Source of the DNA: Micromonospora foliorum
GTDB lineage: Bacteria; Actinomycetota; Actinomycetes; Mycobacteriales; Micromonosporaceae
Reading direction: 5' to 3'
Assembly (NCBI RefSeq): GCF_022229015.1
Contig: NZ_JAKKFF010000562.1
Span: 1-37,750, forward strand
Length of the DNA stretch: 37,750 bases
The translations under genes and the position numbers were made by a program. The notes beneath the pieces are model-generated. The model saw only the letters and a list, made by a program, of their open reading frames with translations, did not search any database and had not been told where the DNA came from. Numbering within the stretch: position 1 is the first letter of the stretch; every line of letters begins with the position of its first letter. This document shows, piece after piece, positions 29,390-37,750 of the stretch.

Positions 29390-30880
29390 CTAGTCGGCTC
29401 GGCCGGCCCGCGCCAGCTCGTCGTCGAGGGTGTCCACGTCCTCCGACTCGATGGCCGGTTGGTTGCCTTCCTTCAGGTCCTCGTTCGGACGGATCACTAG
29501 GTAGAGCAGCCCGATCCAGAGCGCGGAGAGCAGGATCGCGCCCATGAAGTCGGTCGGGTGGTGCATCCCCCGGTACATCCGGGAGGTGGCCACACCGACC
29601 GGCATGAGCACGGCCAGCGCCACGAAGACCCAACGCCACCACCGGTCGGTACGCGGGAACACGATGAGGGTGATCGCCAGCCAGACGCAGATGGTGGCCG
29701 CGATGTGCCCGGACGGGAACGACGAGGTGGGCATCTGCCCGTCCAGGTTCTCCACCGGCGGACGCGGCCGGTCGACCGCGCGGGCCGACGCGAGGAAGAG
29801 GGTCAGCTCACCCACCATCGCCAGCGCCACGAAGAGCACCGGACGCCAGCGCCGCCACACGGCCAGCACCAGCGGGCAGAACACCAGCGAGATCAGCAGG
29901 ATGGCATGGGTGTCACCGAACTTGCTCCACCACCAGCTGACGTCGGTCAGCACCTCGGCGTGCCGCTCGGCGAACCACCGAGGCACCTCGGTGTCGAGGG
30001 TGTCGAAGAAGGTGCCCTTGGCGTGGTAGCTGACGTACGTGCCGAAGCCGTACAGCGCGCCGAACACGATCACCCAGCCGACCAGCAGCTCGGCCACCGC
30101 CGAGCGAGGGTGGGCCAACACGTGTTCCTCGGCCGGGGCGGGGGCGATGTCGTGCCCCGCCTCCGGCTCCAGGCCCTCGGTCAGCGGCGGCACCGGCCGA
30201 CCCCGCTCCCGCCGCCACAGTCGGAAGGCGTACGCGGTGACGCCCAGCCAGGCGGCCCCGAGCAGCCAGGCGGCCAGCACGTCGGAGACGAAGTGCACGC
30301 CGAGCGCGATCCGGGTCAGGCCGACCAGCGCCACCAGCACACCGACCCCGACGATGGCCGGCTTGCGCCAGCGGGGCGCCATCGCCGGCAGGAACACCAG
30401 CAGCAGCGCTCCGTACGCGACGAACGAGCCGAGGGCGTGCCCGCTCGGGAAGCTGTTGCCGGGCGCGCTGGCGACCGGCACGTCCACGACCGGGCGGAGC
30501 CGGCCGACAAGCGTCTTCAGTGACGGGTCGAGGATCAGGCCACCGACCCCCGTGATGATCAGGTAGACGGCGAGTCGGGGCTGCCGTCGGATCAGCAGCC
30601 CGACCACGGCGATGGTGACCAGCCAGATGAGGATCGGCCGGCCGCCCAGGTCCGTGACCGCCTGGAGCACGGTGACCAGCGCGTGGTGCGGGGCGACGAG
30701 CCCGTTGAACCACTCGGCGAGCGCGTGGTCGGCGTCCTGCAGCGGGCTCCACCGCCCCCGGACGAGCAACAACAGCAGCCCGAAGGCCACCCCGGCGCCG
30801 GTGACGGCCACCAGACCAGCAACGCTCCGTTCGGCGAAATGACCGAGCGGACGGCGGGCCACCTCTTTGACCGCGGTCAC
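29390..30880 (-). CDS. Membrane phosphatase with two PAP2 domains in one polypeptide
   Basis: This 496-residue membrane protein carries two PAP2 phosphatase domains in tandem, each with several transmembrane helices. Domain 1 has KTLVGRLRP (Lys122-Pro130), PSGH 145-148, and TRIALGVHFVSD (Arg190, His196, Asp200). Domain 2 has DRPRP near 370-374, PSGH 389-392, and SRMYRGMHHPTD (Arg434, His440, Asp444); the motif-1 Lys is replaced by Ala. PAP2 enzymes dephosphorylate lipid phosphates such as phosphatidic acid, PGP or undecaprenyl pyrophosphate. The GTG at 30880 follows GGGAGGTG. Normal length is 200-250, so this is a duplication or fusion. The endonuclease-like gene follows downstream on the same strand. 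Confidence 0.9.
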   Translation of the reverse strand: MTAVKEVARRPLGHFAERSVAGLVAVTGAGVAFGLLLLLVRGRWSPLQDADHALAEWFNGLVAPHHALVTVLQAVTDLGGRPILIWLVTIAVVGLLIRRQPRLAVYLIITGVGGLILDPSLKTLVGRLRPVVDVPVASAPGNSFPSGHALGSFVAYGALLLVFLPAMAPRWRKPAIVGVGVLVALVGLTRIALGVHFVSDVLAAWLLGAAWLGVTAYAFRLWRRERGRPVPPLTEGLEPEAGHDIAPAPAEEHVLAHPRSAVAELLVGWVIVFGALYGFGTYVSYHAKGTFFDTLDTEVPRWFAERHAEVLTDVSWWWSKFGDTHAILLISLVFCPLVLAVWRRWRPVLFVALAMVGELTLFLASARAVDRPRPPVENLDGQMPTSSFPSGHIAATICVWLAITLIVFPRTDRWWRWVFVALAVLMPVGVATSRMYRGMHHPTDFMGAILLSALWIGLLYLVIRPNEDLKEGNQPAIESEDVDTLDDELARAGRAD

Positions 30881-30950
30881 CCCGCACCTCCCTTGTCGTC
30901 TCTGGCGAGGCGCTTTACCCGATCCGCGTCTGTCGTACACGCCGGTGCCG

Positions 30951-31952
30951 CTAGAGCGCCGACATGTCCCCGGTGTCGTACAGCTCGGCGCGGTCCGGGT
31001 CGGGCTCCCACAGGTCCGGTTGGGCGGGCTCCTGCACACCGATGCGCAGCGCCTCCAGTTGGGCGGCGAAGGCCAGCCCACCGAAGAGCGCCATCCCGGT
31101 CAGGTTGGCCCAGAGCAGCAGCGCCATCATGCCGGTGAGGGCGCCGTAGGTCTGCCCGAAGCCGTCACTGAACCGCACGTACGCGGCGAGCAGCAGGCTG
31201 GCCAGCCACCACAGCGCCGTGGCGATGGCGGCACCGAACAACAGCCAGGACAGGCCGGGTTGGTTGCGCCGCGGCGCGTGTCGGAACAGCACGGCGACGG
31301 CGACGACGGTCAGCGCGAGGCTCAGTGGGAAGCGGATCACGTCCCAGATGCCGTGGGCGAGCTCGCCCCACTCGTAGTGTTCGCGGACCGAGTCGCCGAT
31401 CGCGCCACCGCCGACCAGGATCAGGAAGCCGGCGAGCGCGGGCAGGCCCGCGGTGACGGCCAGGACGGCGGCCCGCAGGTACTTTCGCAGCGCCGGGCGG
31501 TCCCGCTCGACGCCGTAGATGCGGTTGGCGCCCCGCTCGATCTGGGCCATCGTGGTGGTGAGCGCGACCAGGCCGGTGAGCAGACCGAGGGTGAGTGCCA
31601 GCTCTCCCGCGTCCTCGACGCGTTCACCCTCGCCGAGCAGCTCACCGACCATCTGCGCGCTCTGGCCGGGGGTGAGCGCCAGCACGGTGTCGGCGACCAC
31701 CTGGCCGCCCTCCTCGACGCCCAGCTCGCTGATCAGACCGGTGAGGGCGATCATGAACGGCACCACGGCGAGGCAGAGTTGCAGCGCGAAGGCCCGCGAG
31801 TGGCTGAACCCGTCGCCGTAGCGGAACCGGATGAACGCGTCCCGCAGCAGGTGCCAGCCGCCCTGCCGGCGCAGGGTGCGCCAGGCGTCGTCGGCGGACA
31901 GTTCCTCGTCGGCCATCAACCGGGTCTCGGGAACGATCCGGGTGCTACTCAC
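30951..31952 (-). CDS. YihY/BrkB-family membrane protein
   Basis: This 333-residue protein of the YihY/virulence factor BrkB family has about six transmembrane helices: FALQLCLAVVPFMIALTGL, LALTLGLLTGLVALTTTMAQ, AAVLAVTAGLPALAGFLIL, FPLSLALTVVAVAVLF, LLFGAAIATALWWLASLLLAAY and GALTGMMALLLWANLTGMALF. The C-terminal 40 residues are cytoplasmic and acidic. The transported substrate or function is unknown (it was once wrongly called RNase BN). GTG 31952 overlaps the end of the lipid kinase gene (8 bases), implying an operon; together they suggest envelope lipid handling. Confidence 0.9.
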   Translation of the reverse strand: MSSTRIVPETRLMADEELSADDAWRTLRRQGGWHLLRDAFIRFRYGDGFSHSRAFALQLCLAVVPFMIALTGLISELGVEEGGQVVADTVLALTPGQSAQMVGELLGEGERVEDAGELALTLGLLTGLVALTTTMAQIERGANRIYGVERDRPALRKYLRAAVLAVTAGLPALAGFLILVGGGAIGDSVREHYEWGELAHGIWDVIRFPLSLALTVVAVAVLFRHAPRRNQPGLSWLLFGAAIATALWWLASLLLAAYVRFSDGFGQTYGALTGMMALLLWANLTGMALFGGLAFAAQLEALRIGVQEPAQPDLWEPDPDRAELYDTGDMSAL

Positions 31953-32949
31953 GGTGCGCGTCCTCGATGAGCTGCTCGCCCCGCTCCCCGGCGCCTTGCG
32001 CGTCCACGGCCAGGTCGGGGGCGTCCTCGGGCTGGGGGACGCAGAGCCAGAGCGCCTGGGGCCGGACCTCCGCCCGCAGCTGCCGGCCCGGGGAGATCAG
32101 GTCGCCGTCCAACTCCCGAGGCTGCGCCCGGTTGCTGGTGACCACCACCCGCCGGCCCCGGAACACCTCGAGCTGCGGCACCCGGCCGCTGCGGCGGATC
32201 ACCGCCCAGCCGAGCGCAAGCCAGTGCCGCAGGTTGCGCGGGGTGAGCACGGCGACGTCGAGCCAGCCGTCGTCCGGCTCGGCCTCGGTCAGCAGGGTCA
32301 CGCCGCCCTGCAGCCGGCCGACGTTGGCGATCAGGACCGAACGGGCCCGACGGCGCACCGGCGGCCGGTCGTCGATGCGGATCTGCACCCGCATCGGCCG
32401 GTCCCGGAGGTGACGGGCGGCACCCATCACGTACGCCGGCCAGCCGATGCGGGCCTTGGTGGTCTCGTTCGTGGCTTCGAGCATCTGGGCGTCGAAGCCC
32501 ATGCCGGCCATCACGGTGAAGTACTTGTCCTCGACAGCGCCGACGTCGAGCAGCCGTCGGCCGCGCTCGACAGCGACCTGCAGGCCGGCGGCCAGGTCGG
32601 TGGAGAGGCCCAGGTTGGCGGCGAGCAGGTTGCCGGTGCCCTGCGGCAGCACGGCGAGGGCCACGTCGGTGCCGACCAGCCCGCTGACGCAGGACATCAC
32701 GGTGCCGTCGCCCCCGCAGGCGAAGACCAGGTCGACGCCGGCCTTGACGGCCTGCTCGGTCTGACCGCGACCGGGGTCGTCGACGGTCGTCTCGTACCAC
32801 TCCGGCGCGGGCCAACCGGCCGCGGTCAGGGCGTCGTCGACGGTACGACGCAACTCGTCGAGATCGTCGACCTTGACCGGGTTGACCACCACGGCGGAGC
32901 GCAACCCGCCGTCGCCGCCCGAGGGCCGCCTGTCCTGTCCAGCATCCAC
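31945..32949 (-). CDS. Diacylglycerol kinase-like lipid kinase (YegS/DgkB family)
   Basis: This protein (334 residues from GTG 32949) phosphorylates a lipid, probably diacylglycerol. The N-terminal catalytic domain has VVVNPVKV, the nucleotide motif FACGGDGTVMSCVSGLVG, and LAVLPQGTGNLLAANLGL; the C-terminal beta-sandwich domain has VMAGMGFDAQML and VLIANVGRLQGGVTLLTEAEPDDGWLDVAVL. The frame is open to 33015 but no start there has a ribosome site. GTG 32949 is preceded by a -10-like CACACT six bases before it, which would give a leaderless transcript. The kinase product phosphatidic acid is the substrate type of the PAP2 enzyme encoded two genes on, so the block may balance lipid phosphorylation. 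Confidence 0.88.
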   Translation of the reverse strand: MDAGQDRRPSGGDGGLRSAVVVNPVKVDDLDELRRTVDDALTAAGWPAPEWYETTVDDPGRGQTEQAVKAGVDLVFACGGDGTVMSCVSGLVGTDVALAVLPQGTGNLLAANLGLSTDLAAGLQVAVERGRRLLDVGAVEDKYFTVMAGMGFDAQMLEATNETTKARIGWPAYVMGAARHLRDRPMRVQIRIDDRPPVRRRARSVLIANVGRLQGGVTLLTEAEPDDGWLDVAVLTPRNLRHWLALGWAVIRRSGRVPQLEVFRGRRVVVTSNRAQPRELDGDLISPGRQLRAEVRPQALWLCVPQPEDAPDLAVDAQGAGERGEQLIEDAHRE

Positions 32950-33042
32950 GGCGCCAGTGTGCAGCACCGGGACAGCTTCAGCGACCCGGCGACCGGCGCG
33001 CGTCGGAAGTGCCACAGACAGGTTTCGGGACGAGCCCTCCCG

Positions 33043-33621
33043 TCATGCCGCCGCGCGCAGTGCCAGCTCCACCCGCCGGCGCAGATCGTCGAGGTCGACC
33101 CCGGCCTCGGTGAGCACCAACGCGCCCAGCCCGTTTCCCTCCCGAAGCACGCCGAGCAGGATGTGCTCGGTGCCGATGTGGCGGTGGCGCAGGCGCAGGG
33201 CCTCCCGCAGGGACAGCTCCAGCACCTTCTTGGAGCGGGGCGAGAACGGGCCGCCGAGGTACCGCTTACGCCCCCAGCGGCGGCGCGGCGCCGGCACCGC
33301 CTCCCGGAGCGCGTCCGGGCCGAAGGACTGCTCGATGCGGGCCACGATCGCGGCCAGGTCGATGCCGATCTCCCGCAGGGCCGCCGCGTCCGCGTCGCCG
33401 AGGCCGGCGCTGCCGTTGGCGGTGTGCCGACGGACGCGTTCGCGCAGGTCGTCGGCGCGTACCCCGGCGTCGGCGAGCACCCGGCTGGCCAGCCCGGCGT
33501 CGTCGGCGAGCAGGGCGAGCAGCAGGTGCTCGGTGCCGACCGGCCGCTGGCCCTCGACCCGCGCCTCCTCCAGCGCCCGTCGCACCACGTCGCGCGCCCG
33601 GTCGGTGAACCGTTCGAACAT
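33043..33621 (-). CDS. Clp N-terminal-domain protein lacking an ATPase
   Basis: This 192-residue protein consists of Clp-N repeats without an AAA+ domain. The first repeat starts MFERFTDRARDVVRRALEEA with VGTEHLLLALL, the second starts FSPRSKKVLELSLREALRL with IGTEHILLGVLREGNGLGALVL. This is the substrate and adaptor-binding domain of ClpC, found alone. Possible roles are a ClpC adaptor, a substrate competitor or a regulator. ATG 33621 shares one base with the HTH gene's stop (TGATG), with GGAGG before it; GTG 33624 is a weaker alternative. Translation is therefore coupled to the regulator gene, and both are controlled by the dual-palindrome promoter. Confidence 0.9.
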   Translation of the reverse strand: MFERFTDRARDVVRRALEEARVEGQRPVGTEHLLLALLADDAGLASRVLADAGVRADDLRERVRRHTANGSAGLGDADAAALREIGIDLAAIVARIEQSFGPDALREAVPAPRRRWGRKRYLGGPFSPRSKKVLELSLREALRLRHRHIGTEHILLGVLREGNGLGALVLTEAGVDLDDLRRRVELALRAAA

Positions 33622-33857
33622 CACGCCTCCCAGGATGAGTTGACCGCCGGTCGCCCGGCGTGCTTCTTGTGCACGGCCTGCCGGCTGACCTCGAGCGCGT
33701 CGGCGATCTCCTGCCAGGACCAGCCCTGTCGTCGGGCGTTGTCCACCTGGACCACCTCGAGCCGCTCGAGCAGCCGGCGAAGCGCGCGGACGGCGCGCAG
33801 CCCGACCCGGGGGTCGGTGCTGCCGGCTGCCGCCGCGAGTTCTGTCGCCTGACTCAT
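33621..33857 (-). CDS. Small helix-turn-helix regulator of the Clp-N operon
   Basis: This 78-residue protein begins MSQATELAAAAGSTDPRVGLRAVRALRRLLERLEVVQVDNARRQG and carries an HTH in WSWQEIADALEVSRQAVHKKHAG (about 45-67), similar to sigma region 4/LuxR-like helix pairs. The ATG at 33857 lies exactly at the predicted transcription start (TATGTT then six bases), so the message is probably leaderless. Two palindromes with the same GTCAAC/GTTGAC arms cover the -10 and -35 elements, which implies autorepression if this protein is the binder. The combination with a Clp-N protein recurs in actinobacteria as I recall it. An upstream start at 33893 would overlap the promoter and is rejected. Confidence 0.85.
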   Translation of the reverse strand: MSQATELAAAAGSTDPRVGLRAVRALRRLLERLEVVQVDNARRQGWSWQEIADALEVSRQAVHKKHAGRPAVNSSWEA

Positions 33858-33860
33858 GCC

Positions 33861-33876
33861 GTCAACATACGTTGAC
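33861..33876. promoter_or_regulatory. Operator palindrome 1 (over the -10)
   Basis: GTCAAC-ATAC-GTTGAC is a perfect 6-bp dyad spanning the -10 box of the HTH/Clp-N promoter. Its arms are identical to those of the second palindrome 28 bp away (centre to centre). Confidence 0.8.
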
Positions 33877-33893
33877 AACCCCTGCGGTGTCAA
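33864..33893 (-). promoter_or_regulatory. Leaderless sigma-70-type promoter of the HTH/Clp-N operon
   Basis: Reverse strand: a perfect TTGACA (33893-33888), an 18-base spacer and TATGTT (33869-33864), followed six bases later by the ATG at 33857. Transcription would start at the A of the start codon. Both hexamers lie inside palindromes with GTCAAC/GTTGAC arms. Confidence 0.75.
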
Positions 33894-33904
33894 CCCTGGT
33901 TGAC
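33889..33904. promoter_or_regulatory. Operator palindrome 2 (over the -35)
   Basis: GTCAAC-CCTG-GTTGAC repeats the arms of the first palindrome and includes the TTGACA -35 hexamer, fitting a second binding site for the same regulator. Confidence 0.8.
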
Positions 33905-34009
33905 GAGAGGTGGGCGCGGCCGATCCGACCCGCTGCCGTGCTCATCCGACTACCCTCGGTCAGGGACAACTTGGTCGTGCCGGGCGCGACGCCCGGGAGG
34001 TGATATCGG

Positions 34010-34870
34010 ATGGCCGTAGCCGCCGACGCAGCGGTGCTCGTCGGCCTCGGGTCGGAACTCGACCTCCCGGTCGTCGAACAGGCCGCGCAGGAGGCCGCCG
34101 GACACGGCCGGCCACTGCACCTGCTGCACACCTTCGACTGGCACGCGGCCTTCGCCGCGGACACCGTCGCCGCACCCCGCGACCAGGCCGAGAATCTGAT
34201 CACCCGGGCCGTGCACCTCGCCCACCAGACCGAGCCGGGGCTGACCGTCCGTGGCGAGATCGTCGAGAGCTCCATGCTGCCCACCCTCATCCGCCGCTCG
34301 GAGGTGGCCTTCCTACTGGCCGTCGGCGACAGCGGAATGGCGGGCAGCGGCCAGAGCGTCCCGGCCGAGACGCCTGCCGTGCAGTTGGCCGCACGGGCCG
34401 GCTGCCCGCTGCTGGTGGTCCGCCGGGAGCCGCCCCCGCAGGGCCCGGTGCTGGTGGGCGTGGACGGCTCACCCAGCTCACACCTCGCCCTGCAGTGGGC
34501 CGTGGAGTGCGCGGCCCGCCGGGGCGCCCGGCTGCTGGCGCTGCGGGTGGTGGAGTACGACGAGGACACCGACGCGGTCGCCGAGCAGCTCAGCGAAGCA
34601 CTGGCCCGGCACACCGACCGGCACAGCTCGGTGCCCATCGAGTGCCGCGTCGTGCGCGGTGACCCCGCCGAGGTGCTGATCGACACGTCCCGCAACACGC
34701 AGGTGGCGCTTGTCGCCGCCCGCGGCGACGAACCGGCCCGCGCGATGCTGGGCGCGGTCGCCCAGTCCCTGCTCTACCACTCCCCGGCCCCGGTGGTCGT
34801 CGTCCGCGGCCTGGCCGAGGCGCCGCTGACCGGGCCGGGCGCCCGCCCGGCGGGGGACCAACGGCCCTGA
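34010..34870 (+). CDS. Universal stress protein with two USP domains
   Basis: This 286-residue cytoplasmic protein has two Usp-type domains: residues about 8-142 and 147-275. The first begins [13 protein letters not shown] and ends CPLLVVRRE, the second begins [22 protein letters not shown] and ends [10 protein letters not shown]. The usual ATP-binding G-xx-G-x9-G(S/T) loop is degraded in both ([13 protein letters not shown] and [17 protein letters not shown]), so ATP binding is doubtful. GGGAGGTG lies upstream of the ATG. It is followed by phosphoketolase and another universal stress gene, which suggests expression under energy or oxygen stress. Promoter and regulator were not recognised. 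Confidence 0.88.
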   Translation: MAVAADAAVLVGLGSELDLPVVEQAAQEAAGHGRPLHLLHTFDWHAAFAADTVAAPRDQAENLITRAVHLAHQTEPGLTVRGEIVESSMLPTLIRRSEVAFLLAVGDSGMAGSGQSVPAETPAVQLAARAGCPLLVVRREPPPQGPVLVGVDGSPSSHLALQWAVECAARRGARLLALRVVEYDEDTDAVAEQLSEALARHTDRHSSVPIECRVVRGDPAEVLIDTSRNTQVALVAARGDEPARAMLGAVAQSLLYHSPAPVVVVRGLAEAPLTGPGARPAGDQRP

Positions 34871-34937
34871 CCCGGAGCGTCCGCAGCGGCCCGGCCGGAC
34901 GCCGGACGCCCCACTCCTACCCGCGAGAGGCAGCAAG

Positions 34938-37331
34938 ATGGACACCGCTCTCGACGTGCACGGCGCCCTCACCGACGACGAGCTGCGCCGGCTGGACGCC
35001 TACTGGCGCGCCGCGAACTACCTCACCGTCGGGCAGATCTACCTGCTGGACAATCCGCTGCTGCGGGACCCGCTCACCCCCGACGACATCAAGCCCCGAC
35101 TGCTCGGGCACTGGGGCACCAGCCCCGGCCTCAACCTGATCTACGCCCACCTCAACCGGGTGATCGTGGCGCGCGACCTCGACGCCATGCTGGTCACCGG
35201 CCCCGGCCACGGCGGCCCGGCCATCGTGGCCAACACCTGGTTGGAGGGCACCTGGTCGGAGCGCTACCACGACGTGGCCCGCGACGAGGCCGGGATGTCC
35301 CGGCTCTTCCGCCAGTTCTCCTTCCCCGGCGGCATCCCCAGCCATGTCGCGGCGGACGTGCCGGGTTCGATCCACGAGGGCGGCGAGCTGGGGTACGCGT
35401 TGAGCCACGCCTACGGCGCCGCCTTCGACCACCCGGACCTGGTGGTGGCCTGCGTGATCGGCGACGGCGAGGCGGAGACCGGGCCGCTGGCCGGCAGTTG
35501 GCTCTCCAACGTGTTCCTCAACCCGGCGCGCGACGGCGCGGTGCTGCCCATCCTGCACCTCAACGGCTACAAGATCGCCAACCCGACCGTGCTGGCCCGG
35601 ATCCCCGAGACCGACCTGCTCGACCTGCTGCGCGGATCGGGCTACCAGCCGTACGTGGTGGTCGGCGACGAGCCCGCCCAGGTGCACCGAACCCTCGCGG
35701 CGACGCTGGACCGGGTGCTGGACGACATCGCCGAGATCCAGCGGCGGGCCCGCTCCGGGGGCGTCGTCGAACGCCCCCGCTGGCCGATGATCGTCCTGCG
35801 GACGCCGAAGGGCTGGACCGGCCCGCGTGAGGTCGACGGCAACCAGGTGGAGGGCACCTACCGGGCCCACCAGGTGCCGCTGTCGGGCGTACGCGACAAC
35901 CCGGCGCACCGGGCCGAGTTGGAGCACTGGCTGCGCAGCTACCGTCCGGAGGAGCTGTTCGACGCGACCGGCGCGCCGGTGGACGAGCTGCTGACGCTGC
36001 CGCCGCGCGGTGACCGGCGGATGAGCGCCAACCCGGTCACCAACGGCGGCGTGGTGCTGCGCGACCTGACCCTTCCGGACTTCCGCGACTACGGCGTGGA
36101 GGTTCCGGAACCGGGTACGCCGATCGCCGGCGCGACCGGGGTGCTCGGCCCGTGGATCCGCGACGTCATCAGCGCCAACCCGGAGACCTTCCGGCTGTTC
36201 GGCCCGGACGAGGTCGCGTCCAACCGGTTGGGTGCCGCGTTCGAGGTGACCGACCGGGTCTGGGTGGCCGCCAGGGTGCCCGGCGACGACCACCTCTCCC
36301 CCGACGGGCGGGTCATGGAGGTGCTCTCCGAGCACCTGTGCCAGGGCTGGCTGGAGGGCTACCTGCTGACCGGCCGGCACGGCGTGTTCACCAGCTACGA
36401 GGCGTTCATCCACATCGTCGACTCGATGCTCAACCAGCACGCCAAGTGGTTGAAGGTGACCCGGGCGATCCCCTGGCGGCAGCCGATCGCCTCGCTGAAC
36501 TACCTGCTGTCCAGCCACGTCTGGCGGCAGGACCACAACGGCTTCTCCCACCAGGACCCGGGCTTCATCGACCACGTCGTCAACAAGAAGGCAGAGGTGG
36601 TGCGGGTCTATCTCCCGCCGGACGCGAACACGCTGCTCGCCACGATGGACCACTGTCTGCGCAGCCGGCACTACATCAACGTGGTGGTGGCCGGTAAGCA
36701 GGCCGCGCCGAACTGGCTGACGATGACCGAGGCGATCCAGCACACCCGGCGTGGCCTGGGCATCTGGGAGTGGGCCAGCAACGACGGCGGCACCGAGCCG
36801 GACGTGGTGCTCGCCTGCTGTGGAGACGTACCCACCCTGGAGACGCTGGCCGCCGTCGAGTTGCTGCGGCAGAACCTTCCGCAGTTGAGGGTGCGCCTGG
36901 TCAACGTGGTCGACCTGATGCGACTCCAGCCGGACACCGAGCACCCACACGGCCTGACCGACAACGAGTTCGACACCATCTTCACCGAGGACCGGCCGGT
37001 CATCTTCGCGTACCACGGGTATCCGTGGCTGATCCACCGACTCACCTACCGCCGTACGAACCACGAGAACCTGCACGTGCGCGGTTACAAGGAGGAGGGC
37101 ACCACCACCACCCCGTTCGACATGGTGATGCTCAACGACCTGGACCGCTTCCACCTGGTCATCGACGTCATCGACCGGGTGCCCGGGCTGGCCGCCAGCG
37201 CCGCGCACCTGCGCCAACGGATGGTCGACGCCCGGCAGGCGGCCCGCGATTACACCCGCCAGTACGGCGAGGACGACCCCCAGGTCGCCGAGTGGCGCTG
37301 GATCCGGGAAACCGACCCGACCACCCCCTGA
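34938..37331 (+). CDS. xfp: Xylulose-5-phosphate/fructose-6-phosphate phosphoketolase
   Basis: This 797-residue thiamine-diphosphate enzyme splits xylulose 5-phosphate (or fructose 6-phosphate) with phosphate into acetyl phosphate and a smaller sugar phosphate. It has the family start ([23 protein letters not shown]), [57 protein letters not shown], the cofactor motif [14 protein letters not shown] (Asp176), and in the C-terminal half [20 protein letters not shown] and GGTTTPFDM-type segment ([19 protein letters not shown]). Length is the usual 790-830. GAGAGGCAGC precedes the ATG. It lies 67 bases after one universal stress gene and 11 bases before another, so the three probably form one operon. 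It feeds acetate formation without NADH production under stress. Confidence 0.96.
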   Translation: MDTALDVHGALTDDELRRLDAYWRAANYLTVGQIYLLDNPLLRDPLTPDDIKPRLLGHWGTSPGLNLIYAHLNRVIVARDLDAMLVTGPGHGGPAIVANTWLEGTWSERYHDVARDEAGMSRLFRQFSFPGGIPSHVAADVPGSIHEGGELGYALSHAYGAAFDHPDLVVACVIGDGEAETGPLAGSWLSNVFLNPARDGAVLPILHLNGYKIANPTVLARIPETDLLDLLRGSGYQPYVVVGDEPAQVHRTLAATLDRVLDDIAEIQRRARSGGVVERPRWPMIVLRTPKGWTGPREVDGNQVEGTYRAHQVPLSGVRDNPAHRAELEHWLRSYRPEELFDATGAPVDELLTLPPRGDRRMSANPVTNGGVVLRDLTLPDFRDYGVEVPEPGTPIAGATGVLGPWIRDVISANPETFRLFGPDEVASNRLGAAFEVTDRVWVAARVPGDDHLSPDGRVMEVLSEHLCQGWLEGYLLTGRHGVFTSYEAFIHIVDSMLNQHAKWLKVTRAIPWRQPIASLNYLLSSHVWRQDHNGFSHQDPGFIDHVVNKKAEVVRVYLPPDANTLLATMDHCLRSRHYINVVVAGKQAAPNWLTMTEAIQHTRRGLGIWEWASNDGGTEPDVVLACCGDVPTLETLAAVELLRQNLPQLRVRLVNVVDLMRLQPDTEHPHGLTDNEFDTIFTEDRPVIFAYHGYPWLIHRLTYRRTNHENLHVRGYKEEGTTTTPFDMVMLNDLDRFHLVIDVIDRVPGLAASAAHLRQRMVDARQAARDYTRQYGEDDPQVAEWRWIRETDPTTP

Positions 37332-37342
37332 AGGAGAACGAC

Positions 37343-37750
37343 GTGCGCGACGCGGAGATCCTGGTCGGCTACGACGGCTCCACCGACGCCTCGGTGGCCC
37401 TGAACTGGGCCGTGGAGGAGGCGCGGCACAGCGGCCAGCCGGTGCGGCTGGCGTACGTCTTCGAATGGCTGACCGTGGCCAGCTGGGTCGGCCCGGGCGT
37501 GGCCCCCGGCGTGTGGCCGGACGACACCGCCCGCCGGCAGGTCGACGACCTGGTCCGCAAGGCCGCGGCGGACGCCGCCGCGGCCAACCCGGGGCTGCAC
37601 ATCACCGGCGAGGTGTACGACGGGCCGCCCGCGCTGGTGTTGCAGGAACGCTCGGCCGAGGCCGGGCTGCTGGTGCTCGGCAGCCGAGGCCACGGCGGGT
37701 TCGGCGGCCTGCTGGCCGGGTCGACGGCGGTGTCGGTCGCCGCGCACGCC
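37343..37750 (+). CDS. Universal stress protein (3' partial at the window edge)
   Basis: Reading from GTG 37343 (after AAGGAG), 136 residues are visible: AEILVGYDGSTDASVALNWAVEEARHSG, a helical middle, and LLVLGSRGHGGFGGLLAGSTAVSVAAHA. The last stretch fits the ATP-binding G-xx-G-x9-GS loop in good form, unlike the first universal stress gene. One complete domain is nearly seen and a second may follow beyond the edge. It starts 11 bases after the phosphoketolase stop, so it is co-transcribed. Confidence 0.92.
   Translation, partial: MRDAEILVGYDGSTDASVALNWAVEEARHSGQPVRLAYVFEWLTVASWVGPGVAPGVWPDDTARRQVDDLVRKAAADAAAANPGLHITGEVYDGPPALVLQERSAEAGLLVLGSRGHGGFGGLLAGSTAVSVAAHA

Noticed and set aside
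33950..33985. A DevR/DosR box upstream of the universal stress gene
   Set aside because: GGGACAACTTGGTC has one matching half-site, but the spacing and second half do not fit the palindromic consensus.

Overview
The window is high-GC, densely packed actinobacterial chromosome with many GTG starts, overlapping stop/start junctions and F420 enzymes. Gene content (Spo0M-like protein, DUF397 and DivIVA-type remnants, ECF42 sigma factor with a DGPF partner, HelD/HelR-like ATPase, plant-polymer glycosidases with a CBM2 module) fits a filamentous soil actinomycete. Micromonosporaceae, probably Micromonospora, is the best guess; this rests on gene style and was not checked by a search. There are no tRNA or rRNA genes, phage genes, transposases or CRISPR arrays.

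Layout. 1-4200: the end of a fibronectin-III-like protein, a 127-bp MITE-like element, a two-component system (reverse strand) and a divergent LolA-like exported protein. 4200-10600: an SGNH hydrolase divergent from a HelD/HelR-type ATPase, a small unknown protein, an exported protein with two GDPD domains and a small membrane protein. 10600-13400: a Spo0M-like protein, then a scarred region (about 11650-12600) with palindromic repeats and two gene remnants truncated head to head, then a DUF1963 protein. 13400-22160: a galactoside locus, with GH42 beta-galactosidase, DeoR regulator and a broken small membrane gene on the reverse strand, and divergently a sugar ABC binding protein, two permeases and a GH36 alpha-galactosidase. 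The locus has no transport ATPase, so a shared MsiK-type ATPase is presumed. 22160-24820: DGPF protein and ECF42 sigma factor, a repeat-rich gap and an SMR efflux pump. 24876-28560: an exported GH5 mannanase with CBM2, an F420-dependent oxidoreductase, an alpha/beta hydrolase and a 39-residue membrane protein. 28570-33860: a reverse-strand block of endonuclease-like phosphatase, double PAP2 phosphatase, YihY/BrkB membrane protein, diacylglycerol-kinase-like lipid kinase, a Clp-N-only protein and a small HTH regulator. 34010-end: universal stress protein, phosphoketolase, universal stress protein (cut by the window edge).

How the genes fit together. The secreted mannanase plus the alpha- and beta-galactosidases and sugar importer could form a galactomannan/galactoside utilisation set; the mannanase promoter carries a LacI-type AACCGGTT site and a 20-bp perfect palindrome lies further upstream. 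The HTH/Clp-N pair has a consensus-like, apparently leaderless promoter covered by two identical-arm palindromes, the clearest regulatory architecture in the window. At least four families of palindromic, non-coding, repeat-like elements occur (488-614; 11687-12081; 11846 with 24159-24279; 23980-24024) and are the best candidates for something undescribed. All functional calls are from reading the sequence and recalled family knowledge.
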